Shown here: piece by piece, positions 26,701 through 35,450 of the stretch
How the letters are laid out: the number at the start of each line of letters is the position of its first letter
Position numbering within the stretch: position 1 is the stretch's first letter
Assembly (NCBI GenBank): GCA_017448355.1
Contig: JAFSLQ010000012.1
Coordinates: 26,942 to 90,941, forward strand
From: Clostridia bacterium
Lineage (GTDB): Bacteria; Bacillota; Clostridia; Christensenellales; Borkfalkiaceae
Reading direction: 5' to 3'
Length of the DNA: 64,000 bases
Made by a program: the position numbers and the translations under genes
Notes under the pieces: generated by a model
Seen by the model: the letters and a program-made list of their open reading frames with translations, nothing else
What the model was told of the DNA's origin: nothing
The model's database searches: none

Positions 26701-27273
26701 ATGAAAACCACGCGTTTTATAACGCTGACGGCGCTTTACACCGCGCTTTTAATCGGCGTACAGTTTGTGCTTTCTGGGGTAGCGGGCGTTGAACTCGTTA
26801 CCGTGTTTTTTCTTGCCTTCTGCTTTTGTTGCGGAATTAAAGCGGGCGTTGCGGTCGCCGTGTGTTTTTCTACACTTCGCTGTCTTTTGTTCGGGTTTTT
26901 CCCGACCGTTATAATACTTTATCTCGTATACTATACGGGATTTGCTTTGTTTTTCGGATTTTTGGGGAATAAATTTCACCGCAAGGCGGATTTTTGCGCC
27001 TACTTATGGTGCGTGATACTTTCTACGGTGTTTACCGCAGCGTTTACTCTTTTAGACGACGCGATAACTCCGATTTTTTTCGGGTTCGGGATAAAGGAAA
27101 CGCAGGCGTATTTTTATGCTTCCCTGCCGTTTATGCTGACGCAATGTATCTGCGCCGCGATTTCGGTAGGCGTTTTGTTTTTTCCGCTTTCCAAGGCGCT
27201 ACGCGTTATTTCGGTTGATGATAAAATATTATCCAAAGGCGATGAAAATTATGGGAAAAAACGCAATATTTAA
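26701..27273 (+). CDS. ECF-type transporter S-component-like membrane protein
   Basis: A 190-residue protein with five to six helices. The start MKTTRFITLTALYTALLIGVQFVLSG and later FLAFCFCCGIKAGVAVAVCFSTLRCLLFGF match the layout of ECF substrate-specific (S) components. It forms a two-gene unit with the DUF4430 lipoprotein. The energising EcfA/EcfT parts are not in the window and would be supplied in trans. The substrate is unknown; cobalamin or a precursor is suggested only by the neighbours. Confidence 0.75.
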   Translation: MKTTRFITLTALYTALLIGVQFVLSGVAGVELVTVFFLAFCFCCGIKAGVAVAVCFSTLRCLLFGFFPTVIILYLVYYTGFALFFGFLGNKFHRKADFCAYLWCVILSTVFTAAFTLLDDAITPIFFGFGIKETQAYFYASLPFMLTQCICAAISVGVLFFPLSKALRVISVDDKILSKGDENYGKKRNI

Positions 27274-27571
27274 CTTAACGGTATGCATAATCGGAGCCAC
27301 AAAGACGGGCGCAGGCGTGGCAATTCCCGCCTCGCGCGACTTGGTGGCGGTTTTGTGGTTTTTGCGTTTGAATTTTAAAAAACGAAACATTAAAAAAGGA
27401 TTCCGCCGTTATGCGGTGTCCTACGGTTCGACGAAAAACAAAGCGGGGAATTTTCAGACGTCTGGAAAATTCCCCGCTTTTAACAATAAAAAAGTTGCAA
27501 GAAATTATCTTGCAACAATTATTCCGAACAATTCCGCCCGCATAATATAAAGCGGTTCGTATCATTCCGTG
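27274..27571. other. Gene-free stretch before the island: two hairpins
   Basis: No convincing gene. A short frame from 27250 (GFRRYAVSYGSTKNKAGNF) exists, but it runs through a strong hairpin. The visible structure is a long inverted repeat at 27440-27480 (AAAGCGGGGAATTTT... / ...AAAATTCCCCGCTTT around CAGACGTCTG) and a second at 27494-27516 (GTTGCAAG-AAATTAT-CTTGCAAC). The first can serve as terminator for the ECF operon; the pair may be remnants of a small repeated element at the island edge. Confidence 0.6.
27440..27480 (+). terminator. Strong hairpin, probable terminator of the ECF operon
   Basis: A stem of roughly 16 bp (AAAGCGGGGAATTTT paired with AAAATTCCCCGCTTT) encloses the palindrome CAGACGTCTG, so the whole forms one extended stem with a single bulge. 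T residues follow. Confidence 0.65.
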
Positions 27572-27598
27572 TTTGGCAGGGGTAGCTGGATTCGAACC
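27572..27598 (-). repeat. Left tRNA-Gln 3'-end fragment (att-like)
   Basis: Read on the minus strand this is the T-loop and acceptor end of a tRNA (GGTTCGAATCCAGCTACCCC then TGCCA), with no 5' part beside it. The same 27 bases recur exactly at 59997-60023. The acceptor sequence and the longer right copy identify tRNA-Gln. Such 3' fragments are what tyrosine integrases leave at the distal end of an inserted element. TGGGGACT direct repeats just inside (27650-27670) could be integrase arm sites. Confidence 0.8.
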
Positions 27599-27763
27599 TA
27601 AAAGTCAATTTTAAAATAATAAGTAAAACACTGACGATTTTAACTATTCAGTCCCCATTTAGTCCCCAAAATATTAATTAAATTCATTATTATTTAGTTT
27701 TATTATATTCTAAAAATATGCAAAAAAAGTCAAATATATATCCTTATTTTATGCATATTCATA

Positions 27764-27792
27764 TTGACAACTATCCTATTTTTATGTATAAT
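27764..27792 (+). promoter_or_regulatory. Consensus promoter for ATPase 1
   Basis: TTGACA, 17-bp spacer, TATAAT, then an AGGAG site before the ATG at 27825. Confidence 0.8.
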
Positions 27793-27824
27793 ACAATAAA
27801 ATGTTATTGTAGGAGAATATAATT

Positions 27825-29156
27825 ATGCTTAAACGAAAAATATATGATAAATTACTCGATTGGAAATATAAAAGGAAAACGGAAGGTATAAAAAAATGTC
27901 TGTTAGTTAAAGGTGCGCGTCAGGTCGGCAAATCGTTTATCATTAAAGAATTTGGCAAAAAAGAGTATGAATCATTTGTTTGCATTGATTTTTTCCGTCA
28001 GCCGGCGCTTAAATCGATATTCAACGGAGAACTGACGTCGGAAGAAGTTCTTAAAAGAATAACCGCAAATATTCGTGATTTTAGCCTTATTGCGGGTGAT
28101 ACCCTTATATTCCTTGATGAAATTCAACGTTGCGGTAACGCGCGGACAGCAATCAAGTTCCTCGCCGAAGATTTGCGGTTCGACGTAATATCTTCCGGTT
28201 CTCTTATGGGACTGACTTACGGCGAAGATGATGACGACAGCGTTGAAATTCCAGAGTCCGTTCCCGTTGGATACGAATCGCAGATTACTATGTTTTCTCT
28301 TGACTTTGAAGAGTTTTTATGGGCTTACGGATATGACGATAATGCCATAAGTGTTTTACGGTCGTATTATACGTCTGGTGAAACTATACCCGAAAGCATT
28401 CATAATAAATACGAATCGCTTTTCCGTGAATTTATGGTTGTTGGCGGAATGCCCGAAGTGGTGGCGGATTTTGCGGAGCATAAAGATTTTAACCGTGTAG
28501 ACAGAATTCAGAACGATATACTTGCAGAGTATAGGGACGATATAAGCAAGCACGCGAAAGGAAAAGAAAAGCAATTTGTACGTATGTGTTACGACGCTAT
28601 TCCTAAACAACTTGCAAAGGAATTGAAGAAGTTTCAATATTCCACCGTTGAAAAAGGACAGACGCGCAGAAAATACGGGGGTAGCGTTCAATGGTTGAAA
28701 GATTCAGAAATAGTAAACGCTTGCTACAATATTCACGAACCGTACCTTCCGCTTATGGCAAACGCAAACGAAGATCAGTTTAAACTTTATATAAACGATA
28801 CGGGACTACTTTGTTGTATGTACGGGTTTGAAACAAAACTCGCTATATTAAACGATACTATAAGGGGCAACGCGCGTGGCGGGATTTATGAGAATATTAT
28901 TTCAGAGTGTTTAATAAAACGCGGATATACGATTTATTATTATAAACCTGATAACGAACATGAAATCGAATTCTTGATTGAGAAAAACGGAGAAGTCGTT
29001 CCCGTGGAAGTAAAAGCGGGTAATACTGCGACAGTGTCTCTAAATAATTTTATAAATGATTTTTCACCGTCCGTTGCATATAAACTTATCGGTGGCAGAA
29101 ACGGAAAAGTCGGGGAAAAAGAAACTTTGCCACATTATTGTGTTATGTTTTTGTAA
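27825..29156 (+). CDS. AAA ATPase with DUF4143-type C-terminal domain (copy 1)
   Basis: A 443-residue protein. Walker A is GARQVGKS at residues 30-37, Walker B LIFLDEIQ near 94-101, followed by a sensor region SSGSLMG. The C-terminal domain ends with EIEFLIEKNGEVVPVEVKAG, a PD-(D/E)xK-like arrangement found in the DUF4143 family. These proteins are abundant in anaerobes and near mobile elements; their role is not established. It is monocistronic, 227 bp inside the left tRNA fragment, mirroring the second ATPase at the right fragment. Confidence 0.9.
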   Translation: MLKRKIYDKLLDWKYKRKTEGIKKCLLVKGARQVGKSFIIKEFGKKEYESFVCIDFFRQPALKSIFNGELTSEEVLKRITANIRDFSLIAGDTLIFLDEIQRCGNARTAIKFLAEDLRFDVISSGSLMGLTYGEDDDDSVEIPESVPVGYESQITMFSLDFEEFLWAYGYDDNAISVLRSYYTSGETIPESIHNKYESLFREFMVVGGMPEVVADFAEHKDFNRVDRIQNDILAEYRDDISKHAKGKEKQFVRMCYDAIPKQLAKELKKFQYSTVEKGQTRRKYGGSVQWLKDSEIVNACYNIHEPYLPLMANANEDQFKLYINDTGLLCCMYGFETKLAILNDTIRGNARGGIYENIISECLIKRGYTIYYYKPDNEHEIEFLIEKNGEVVPVEVKAGNTATVSLNNFINDFSPSVAYKLIGGRNGKVGEKETLPHYCVMFL

Positions 29157-29275
29157 AAATTTATTATCAATCTGAAAGAAGAGACTCTCTATTTATATAA
29201 ACTGACAAGTGTTTTATCATATTTTTGCTTTTTGTTACATTTGGCAAGTTGTTTTTTAATTTTAGATATCAATAA

Positions 29276-29304
29276 TTGACAATATAGATAAAATGTTTTA
29301 AAAT
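29276..29304 (+). promoter_or_regulatory. Promoter of the DUF4434 / epimerase unit
   Basis: TTGACA, 17-bp spacer, TAAAAT, about 70-90 bp before the first gene of the glycan locus. Confidence 0.75.
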
Positions 29305-29391
29305 TTCAAACAAGAAAAGTCAAAATAATTTATATTTCATAATATCAAAACTTGTAATAGGAAAACATTTTTAATGACTTGGGGGGTGCAA

Positions 29392-30300
29392 ATGCAAACA
29401 AAATATCCTATAACAGCAACCTTTATTGACGAGATAACATATGATATTCCATCATCGAACTGGTCTGATAAACAATGGATGGACGACCTTGATAATATGA
29501 AGGAAGTCGGTATAGATACGCTTGTAATAATGCGTGGGGTGTTTTATAATAAAGCAATTTATCCGTCGAAAATTTTTCCTAATCTGAAAAAAGATGACGA
29601 AGATTTTGCAAGACTTATTTTAGACGGAGCAAATAAGCGTGATATGAAGGTTTTTATGGGACTTTATATTTCAAACTTATGTTGGAACGAAGGTGATGCT
29701 CTTGGCGAAATAAAGCAGAATAAACTTTACGTTAAAGAAATTTTAGAAAGGTATGGCGATATTCCGTCTTTTGCAGGATGGTATATTCCGCATGAAACGA
29801 GTTACAATACTTACAGTATAAAGGAAACAATGGGCGGGCTTGCAGCATTATGTAAAGATTCCACACCCGATAAAAAGGTAATAATCAGTCCGTTTTTCAA
29901 GGCAAAGGGGTTTGCCAGCGAACCCTTGTCCGCTGAACGTACTTATGAAGAATGGGATAGAATTTGGGAAAAATGCGGTAAGGATATCGATATTTGCGCG
30001 TTTCAGGATGGCACGGTGAGCCTTGAATATTATGCGGATTATCTGTCAAATGTAAAAAAGGTAAGCGATAAATATAAGATTGCGCTTTGGGCAAACGTTG
30101 AAACGTTTGAAAGAGACGTTAGAAGTATGTTTTATCCTATTCCGTTTGACGTTCTTCGTAGAAAGATAGAGATAGCGGACAAATTCGTTGAAAAAATGAT
30201 TACGTTTGAATTTTCGCATTTTTTAAGTCCGCAATCTATTTATCCTTCCGCCCGCAATCTCAATAATCTTTATAAAAATTATTATTCCAAAAAGAAATGA
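29392..30300 (+). CDS. DUF4434-family TIM-barrel protein, probable glycoside-hydrolase-like
   Basis: About 302 residues without a signal peptide. The order VGIDTLVIMRG, DMKVFMGLYIS, PSFAGWYIPHE and DICAFQDGT follows the beta strands of the DUF4434 barrel, whose Glu in GWYIPHE aligns with the acid/base position of related hydrolases. The substrate is unknown. The ATG at 29392 is chosen because GGGGGGTG lies just upstream; an in-frame ATG at 29374 with AGGA is possible and would add six residues. It is co-transcribed with the epimerase 28 bp downstream. Confidence 0.68.
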   Translation: MQTKYPITATFIDEITYDIPSSNWSDKQWMDDLDNMKEVGIDTLVIMRGVFYNKAIYPSKIFPNLKKDDEDFARLILDGANKRDMKVFMGLYISNLCWNEGDALGEIKQNKLYVKEILERYGDIPSFAGWYIPHETSYNTYSIKETMGGLAALCKDSTPDKKVIISPFFKAKGFASEPLSAERTYEEWDRIWEKCGKDIDICAFQDGTVSLEYYADYLSNVKKVSDKYKIALWANVETFERDVRSMFYPIPFDVLRRKIEIADKFVEKMITFEFSHFLSPQSIYPSARNLNNLYKNYYSKKK

Positions 30301-30328
30301 TTAAACTTAAAATATAAAAGGATAAATT

Positions 30329-31552
30329 ATGGAAAAAGAAAGAATCAAAGAGTTAAAAAATTTTTATAATGAGCATTTACTGAAAAATGTTGTGCCTTTC
30401 TGGATAAATTCAGACTTGATAGACGAAGAAAACGGCGGTTTTATAACGAGTATCGACAGAGAAGGAAAATCATATAACGACGATAAAAGCGTATGGTTTC
30501 AGGGTAGATGTCTATGGACATTTTCTAAATTATGCAACGTTTACGGCATTGACGAAAAATGGGCTATTGCAGCGGACAATGGCGCTAAATTTATAAAAAA
30601 TCATTGTATAGATTATAGCGACGGGCGGATGTACTTTACCGTAACGAAGGAAGGTTTGCCTTTACGTAAACGCAGATATTTCTTTTCCGAAAGTTTTTTG
30701 GTTGTAGGGTTTGCGGAATACTATTTGTTAAGGGGCAAGCAAGAAGATTTAGAACTTGCGAGAAAATATTTCGATTTAATCTATTCGATATATAAAGACC
30801 CCTCTTCCGATCCGTTTAAGATTACGCCGAAAGAAAATGCGGAAGTCAGAAGTTTGCACTCCAACGCTTATCCTATGGTACTCGTAAGTTCCGCTCAGAC
30901 TTTGCGAAGGATAGATAAAGGCAGAAAAGAGCATTATGATAAAATCATAAAAGACGTAATTGCAGATATGATAAATCTTCATTATAAAGAAGATTTGCAT
31001 TGTGTTCTCGAAAACGTAAATCCTGACGGAAGCATATTAGATAATCCGACGGGCAGAACGATAAATCCCGGACATACTATCGAAAACTCGTGGTTTTTAA
31101 TGAATTACGCAGAGACTACGGGGGATAAGGAATTGCTTAAAAAAGCGTTGAATATGCTTAAATGGTCGTTGGAACTCGGATGGGATAAAGAGTATGGCGG
31201 TGTCAAATATTTCGTGGATGTTTACAACCGTCCTTGCGAACAGTTGGAATATGATATGAAACTTTGGTGGGTTCATAACGAATGTTTGATTGCCACCTTG
31301 ACCGCTCTTCATATTACGGGAGAAAAAGTATTTGAAGAATGGTATGAAAAATTGCACGAATATGTGTTCAATCATTTTCCCGATAAAGAATACGGAGAGT
31401 GGTACGGATATTTACATAGAGACGGAACGGTTTCGCATACGCAAAAGGGTTCGCTTTGGAAAGGTCCTTATCATTTGCCAAGATGTCTTATTCTTTGCGA
31501 AAGTATACTTTCGGCAATGTACGAAAAAAAACCTTTGCCAGAATTATTGTGA
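30329..31552 (+). CDS. N-acylglucosamine 2-epimerase (AGE) family enzyme
   Basis: A 407-residue (alpha/alpha)6-barrel protein. VWFQGRCLWTFSKLCN, SFLVVGFAEYYLL, RSLHSNAYPMVL, INPGHTIENSWFLMNYAE and WWVHNECLIATL are the conserved helices of the AGE / cellobiose 2-epimerase group. It would interconvert a sugar at C2 (for example glucose/mannose type, free or at the reducing end of a disaccharide) in the cytoplasm. The precise sugar cannot be told. Confidence 0.88.
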   Translation: MEKERIKELKNFYNEHLLKNVVPFWINSDLIDEENGGFITSIDREGKSYNDDKSVWFQGRCLWTFSKLCNVYGIDEKWAIAADNGAKFIKNHCIDYSDGRMYFTVTKEGLPLRKRRYFFSESFLVVGFAEYYLLRGKQEDLELARKYFDLIYSIYKDPSSDPFKITPKENAEVRSLHSNAYPMVLVSSAQTLRRIDKGRKEHYDKIIKDVIADMINLHYKEDLHCVLENVNPDGSILDNPTGRTINPGHTIENSWFLMNYAETTGDKELLKKALNMLKWSLELGWDKEYGGVKYFVDVYNRPCEQLEYDMKLWWVHNECLIATLTALHITGEKVFEEWYEKLHEYVFNHFPDKEYGEWYGYLHRDGTVSHTQKGSLWKGPYHLPRCLILCESILSAMYEKKPLPELL

Positions 31553-31590
31553 TAGATATTTAAAACTTAAAAAAACAAATTGAATTAAGG

Positions 31591-31639
31591 CTAAAACGCG
31601 ATTGCAATATAGACAATATGTCGGGCAGTCGCGTTTTAG
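31591..31639. terminator. Bidirectional terminator between epimerase and AraC genes
   Basis: A 15-bp stem (CTAAAACGCGATTGC / GCAGTCGCGTTTTAG, one G-T pair) with a 19-base loop lies between convergent genes. Confidence 0.7.
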
Positions 31640-31648
31640 TTAAACGGT

Positions 31649-32425
31649 TTAAATTTGCTTTTGCGGTGAAAATTTAGAAGGTGAAATTCCGAAATGTTTT
31701 TTAAACATTTTGGAAAAATGATATATGCTGTTGTATCCAACGGATTCGGATATTGATTTTATGCTGTTATAATCGCTTTTTAACATTTCCGCCGCTTTTT
31801 TCATTCGTTGTATGTGCAAATATTCCATAGGTGCGCACCCATATGTTTCCGCGAAAATTTTTCTGAAATAAGTGTAACTCATGTTAGTTAAATCGCTTAA
31901 AAATTTCCCGTTTATTTCGGGGTTATCGTAATGTTTAGTTATATATTCCAAAGCGGGCAAGCATTTATCTTTTTTAACGGAATTAACATATTTTTTATTT
32001 TCACTGTCCAACAATAGCAATAACAATTTATACAGTAATTGCAAAGATTTTATTTTATAATACGGCGGTTTTAACAGGAGACAGGTTTCTAATTTGTCGA
32101 AAATATCAATAGCCTTTGAATTGTCCGTTATATTAAAGGAATAAATTTCTTCGGCAGTAACGTTCGCGTCAAAATCTATCATAAGACACTTTCCGCTTTT
32201 ACTTATCCATGAATAAGAAATCCCTTTCGGCAAAATAATAATGTTTTGAGAATCCGAAAGAAAAATTTTTCCGTTGCATGTATATTTCGTTGCCCCATTA
32301 TATTTGATTGCGATACCCCAATGATCTCTGTTCTGTCTGTAAGTATATATATTTGGTTTTGCGTTGATTCTGTTTGCAGAAACTACGTTATTTATTGATA
32401 AATTTGATAAAACATCATTGACCAT
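31649..32425 (-). CDS. AraC-family transcriptional regulator
   Basis: A 258-residue protein with an N-terminal cupin-like sensor part and a C-terminal double HTH: FLSDLTNMSYTYFRKIFAETYGCAPMEYLHIQRMKKAAEML and SISESVGYNSIYHFSKMFKKHFGISPSKF. This is a sugar-responsive activator form. It is divergent from the 32587 operon and convergent with the epimerase gene, so it probably controls the flanking glycan units. Its ligand is unknown. Confidence 0.93.
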   Translation of the reverse strand: MVNDVLSNLSINNVVSANRINAKPNIYTYRQNRDHWGIAIKYNGATKYTCNGKIFLSDSQNIIILPKGISYSWISKSGKCLMIDFDANVTAEEIYSFNITDNSKAIDIFDKLETCLLLKPPYYKIKSLQLLYKLLLLLLDSENKKYVNSVKKDKCLPALEYITKHYDNPEINGKFLSDLTNMSYTYFRKIFAETYGCAPMEYLHIQRMKKAAEMLKSDYNSIKSISESVGYNSIYHFSKMFKKHFGISPSKFSPQKQI

Positions 32426-32536
32426 AAATATTTCACCATTTTGTTAATTATATATTTTTAATATATATTCTATCGTTTAAGTTGGTTTTTGTCAATAATT
32501 TTAGTGTCAAAAATGATAAAATAATACAAAAGCGCA

Positions 32537-32565
32537 TTGACATACGAACTTTGATGTTGTACTAT
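32537..32565 (+). promoter_or_regulatory. Promoter of the central sugar-enzyme operon
   Basis: TTGACA, 17-bp spacer, TACTAT, placed 21 bp before the ATG at 32587, in the gap facing the AraC gene. The weaker -10 fits an activated promoter. Confidence 0.68.
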
Positions 32566-32586
32566 GAGAAAAAAGGAAAATTTATT

Positions 32587-33414
32587 ATGAAAAAGAGTTT
32601 TGCATCATTGACAGCGCCCGTTTATGCGGCGGTGATACGGGAAAAAACGCCCACGAACGCTATTTGTGCTATAAAAAATGCGGAAATAAACGGAGCAACC
32701 GCTTTTGATCTGCACTTGTCTTGTTTGGAACAGGAATACCGAACGGTTGATAATATCCGTAATATTGTCGAGTGTACCTCTAAACCGATGCTCGGACTTA
32801 ATTATAATATCACCGTAGATAAAGGCGGATACGCTTGTAGCGAAGAGGATCGCATTGCACTTTTGCTTATGGCTGTCGATGCGGGGATTTCCGCAGTGGA
32901 TTTTCAAGGATATACTTACGATTTACTGTCGAAAGACAATTTCGTCGGGGAAGATATTTATTCGTTTACGAAAAATAATCCCAAGGAAATAGTTACCGAT
33001 GAGAAAATTATTAAAAAGCAGAAGGCTTTGATAGATAAAGTGCATAAAAAAGGAGCGGAAGTCTTACTGAGTTGTCATCCAAACATTTTTCTGAATAAAA
33101 CGCAAGTGGTGGATTTGGCTAAATTTATGGAAGAACGCAATCCCGATATTATAAAAATTATTACCGTATGTAATACCGAAGAAGAAATGGTGCAAGCGTT
33201 CGAGACTATGGTAGCGTTAAAAAATGAAATTAAAAGTGCAAAAATCCATTTTCATTGTACAGGCAAAACAGGAAAATTAACGCGGATAGTCAATCCTTTG
33301 CTTGGGGCTTATATGACGTTTTGCGTTGACAGATATGCAGAAGGGCATACTGTTGAACAGTTGCATTTAAAAACTTTTGTCGATGTAATGGACGGAATAA
33401 AAAAGTTGTTATAA
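32587..33414 (+). CDS. Type I 3-dehydroquinate dehydratase-like enzyme
   Basis: About 276 residues, beta/alpha barrel. CHPN holds a His and DIIKIITVCNTEEEMV a Lys in the places of the catalytic His and Schiff-base Lys of AroD, and FHCTGKTGKLTRIVNPLLG resembles the end of the barrel. The context is sugar catabolism rather than aromatic synthesis, so the natural substrate may be a dehydrated or keto sugar acid, or quinate-type compound. The ATG at 32587 with AAGGAAAA upstream is preferred over a longer frame that runs into the promoter. Confidence 0.7.
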   Translation: MKKSFASLTAPVYAAVIREKTPTNAICAIKNAEINGATAFDLHLSCLEQEYRTVDNIRNIVECTSKPMLGLNYNITVDKGGYACSEEDRIALLLMAVDAGISAVDFQGYTYDLLSKDNFVGEDIYSFTKNNPKEIVTDEKIIKKQKALIDKVHKKGAEVLLSCHPNIFLNKTQVVDLAKFMEERNPDIIKIITVCNTEEEMVQAFETMVALKNEIKSAKIHFHCTGKTGKLTRIVNPLLGAYMTFCVDRYAEGHTVEQLHLKTFVDVMDGIKKLL

Positions 33415-33430
33415 AAGTAAGGAAAATTAT

Positions 33431-34447
33431 ATGAAAAAAATTTTAGTGTTGGGCGGAACAGGGGCTATGGGCAGATACTTGGTTCCGGAATTATTGAAAC
33501 TCGGTTATAAAATAGATGTGATAAGTTTAGACGACATAAAGTCGGATAACGATAATTTAAGTTACAAAATAGGAAATGCAAAAGACATAGATCAGTTATC
33601 CCAACTTCTGAAAGGCAATTACGATGGGATAGTCGATTTTATGACGTATAATCTTAACGAATTTAAGGAAAGAATAAAATTATTTCTTGATAATACGGGA
33701 CATTACTTGTTTTTATCGTCTTGCCGTGTTTTTGCGAACGAAGATCCTATCGTTAAGGAAACTTCGCCGAGATTATTAGATATTTCTACCGACGAGGAAT
33801 ATTTGAAATTAAAAGAAACCGAGTATTCTTTGTTTAAGGCGTTGGAAGAAAATATGCTTACCGAGTCGGGATATAGAAACTGGACGATCGTTCGTCCCGC
33901 AACGACGTATTCCACAGGACGCGCACAACTTGTTACTTTGGAAGCTAATTCTTTTGTATACAGAGCGTTGGAAAACAAAAAAGTAATTATTCCGATACAG
34001 GCGAAAGATTGTCCTGCAACTCTGTCTTGGGGCGGCGACGTCGGAAAAATGATAGCGAGAATAGTGTTAAACGAAAAAGCGTTAGGAGAAGATTATAACG
34101 TTGCGACGTCAGAGTATCATACTTGGGGCGAAATTGCGGAAATGTATACTAGTCTTATCGGTCTTAAATACGAATGGGTTGATAAAGAAACGTATTTAAG
34201 ATGTATTGCCGACGACGCGTGGTATCCTTACGCTAAATATCAACTTATTTATGCAAGAATGTTTAACCGAAAAACCGATAATACGAAAGTTTTGCGTTTG
34301 ACCGGATTAAAACAAGAAGAATTGATGCCTCTGTACGACGGGTTAAAAACAGAACTTGCCAAAGTTTCTTTGGACACGATTAAGCCGAACAAGTTTATAT
34401 GCGACAATATGGATAAGTATTTTGCAAGTAAAAAATGGAAAGAATAA
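33431..34447 (+). CDS. NAD-dependent epimerase/dehydratase-family protein (extended SDR)
   Basis: A 338-residue protein with the nucleotide loop VLGGTGAMGRYLVPELL and a Rossmann fold followed by a substrate domain (NWTIVRPATTYSTGRAQL). The usual YxxxK is not clear (EYSLFKALEENML offers Y-S-L-F-K), so it may be an atypical reductase or epimerase. It lies 16 bp after the DHQase-like gene and overlaps the next gene by 13 bp. Confidence 0.8.
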   Translation: MKKILVLGGTGAMGRYLVPELLKLGYKIDVISLDDIKSDNDNLSYKIGNAKDIDQLSQLLKGNYDGIVDFMTYNLNEFKERIKLFLDNTGHYLFLSSCRVFANEDPIVKETSPRLLDISTDEEYLKLKETEYSLFKALEENMLTESGYRNWTIVRPATTYSTGRAQLVTLEANSFVYRALENKKVIIPIQAKDCPATLSWGGDVGKMIARIVLNEKALGEDYNVATSEYHTWGEIAEMYTSLIGLKYEWVDKETYLRCIADDAWYPYAKYQLIYARMFNRKTDNTKVLRLTGLKQEELMPLYDGLKTELAKVSLDTIKPNKFICDNMDKYFASKKWKE

Positions 34448-35445
34448 TCGTCGGTCAAATAGGGATAGGGCATAATCACGCGCAAGCGATAATGGCGGCG
34501 GTCAGAAAACGCCCCGACCTATTTGAGATAGCGGGTTTTTGCGAAACCGACGAAGTATGGTTAGAAAGACGCGGTAATTTACCAGAATATACAGGCTTGC
34601 CTTTTTTGACCGAGCAACAAATTATCGAAAGGTGCGATGCGGTGTTTGTGGAAACGGAAGTTCGTGATTTGTTGAAAAAGGCTAGAAAGTGCGTTGATTG
34701 CGGTAAACACGTTCATATAGATAAACCCGTTATGGGACGCAGTGAAGAGTATGCCGATTTATTGAAAACGGCACAATTAAAGAGATTGATTGTTCAAACA
34801 GGCTATATGTATCGGTACAATCCCGCCGTAAAAAAGTGTTTTGAAATAGTCAAAAGCGGAAAACTAGGAGAAATCTACTCGATAAATGCGGAGATGAGTA
34901 CACGGCACGATAAGGAATTTCGTGAGTGGCTGAAAAATTTTCCGTGTGGCAATATGTTCATTTTCGGATGCCATTTTATTGACCTTATAGTTTATCTTAT
35001 GGGTGCACCGGAAAAGATAACGACTATAAGCAAAGTTTCGAGATTAGATGGTATAAATTCCATAGATCTAAGCCAAACGGTACTCGAATATGCGAAAGCA
35101 ATGGCAAGAATTTACGTCAGTTCGATAGAAGTGAACGGATGGGGAAGACGACAGTTTGTAATTTGCGGCAGTAAAGGGACTTTGGAAATAAGGCCTATGG
35201 AAAATCCGTGCAAGTTGTTTTATTCCGATTTGGAAGATTGTACGCAATCATATATGGATATTAAATCGGAAATTCCTGTAATTGAAATACCTATGGATTG
35301 CCGTTATGATGAAATGATTGAAGACTTTTATTATTACGTTAAAGGCGAAAAGGAAAATCCGTTTACATACGAACACGAATTATTATTGAAGAGAATAATT
35401 GATAAAATTTGTAAAGTAAAAAATCATAAAAATTTTAGGAAGTGA
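34435..35445 (+). CDS. Gfo/Idh/MocA-family oxidoreductase
   Basis: A 336-residue protein. The Rossmann part begins IIVGQIGIGHNHAQAIMAAV and contains the family lysine in HVHIDKPVMGRSEEY (E-K-P equivalent: DKP); the second half is the beta-sheet substrate domain. Members oxidise cyclitols, sugars or sugar acids with NAD(P). The start overlaps the end of the SDR gene. Confidence 0.9.
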   Translation: MERIIVGQIGIGHNHAQAIMAAVRKRPDLFEIAGFCETDEVWLERRGNLPEYTGLPFLTEQQIIERCDAVFVETEVRDLLKKARKCVDCGKHVHIDKPVMGRSEEYADLLKTAQLKRLIVQTGYMYRYNPAVKKCFEIVKSGKLGEIYSINAEMSTRHDKEFREWLKNFPCGNMFIFGCHFIDLIVYLMGAPEKITTISKVSRLDGINSIDLSQTVLEYAKAMARIYVSSIEVNGWGRRQFVICGSKGTLEIRPMENPCKLFYSDLEDCTQSYMDIKSEIPVIEIPMDCRYDEMIEDFYYYVKGEKENPFTYEHELLLKRIIDKICKVKNHKNFRK

Positions 35446-35450
35446 TAATT

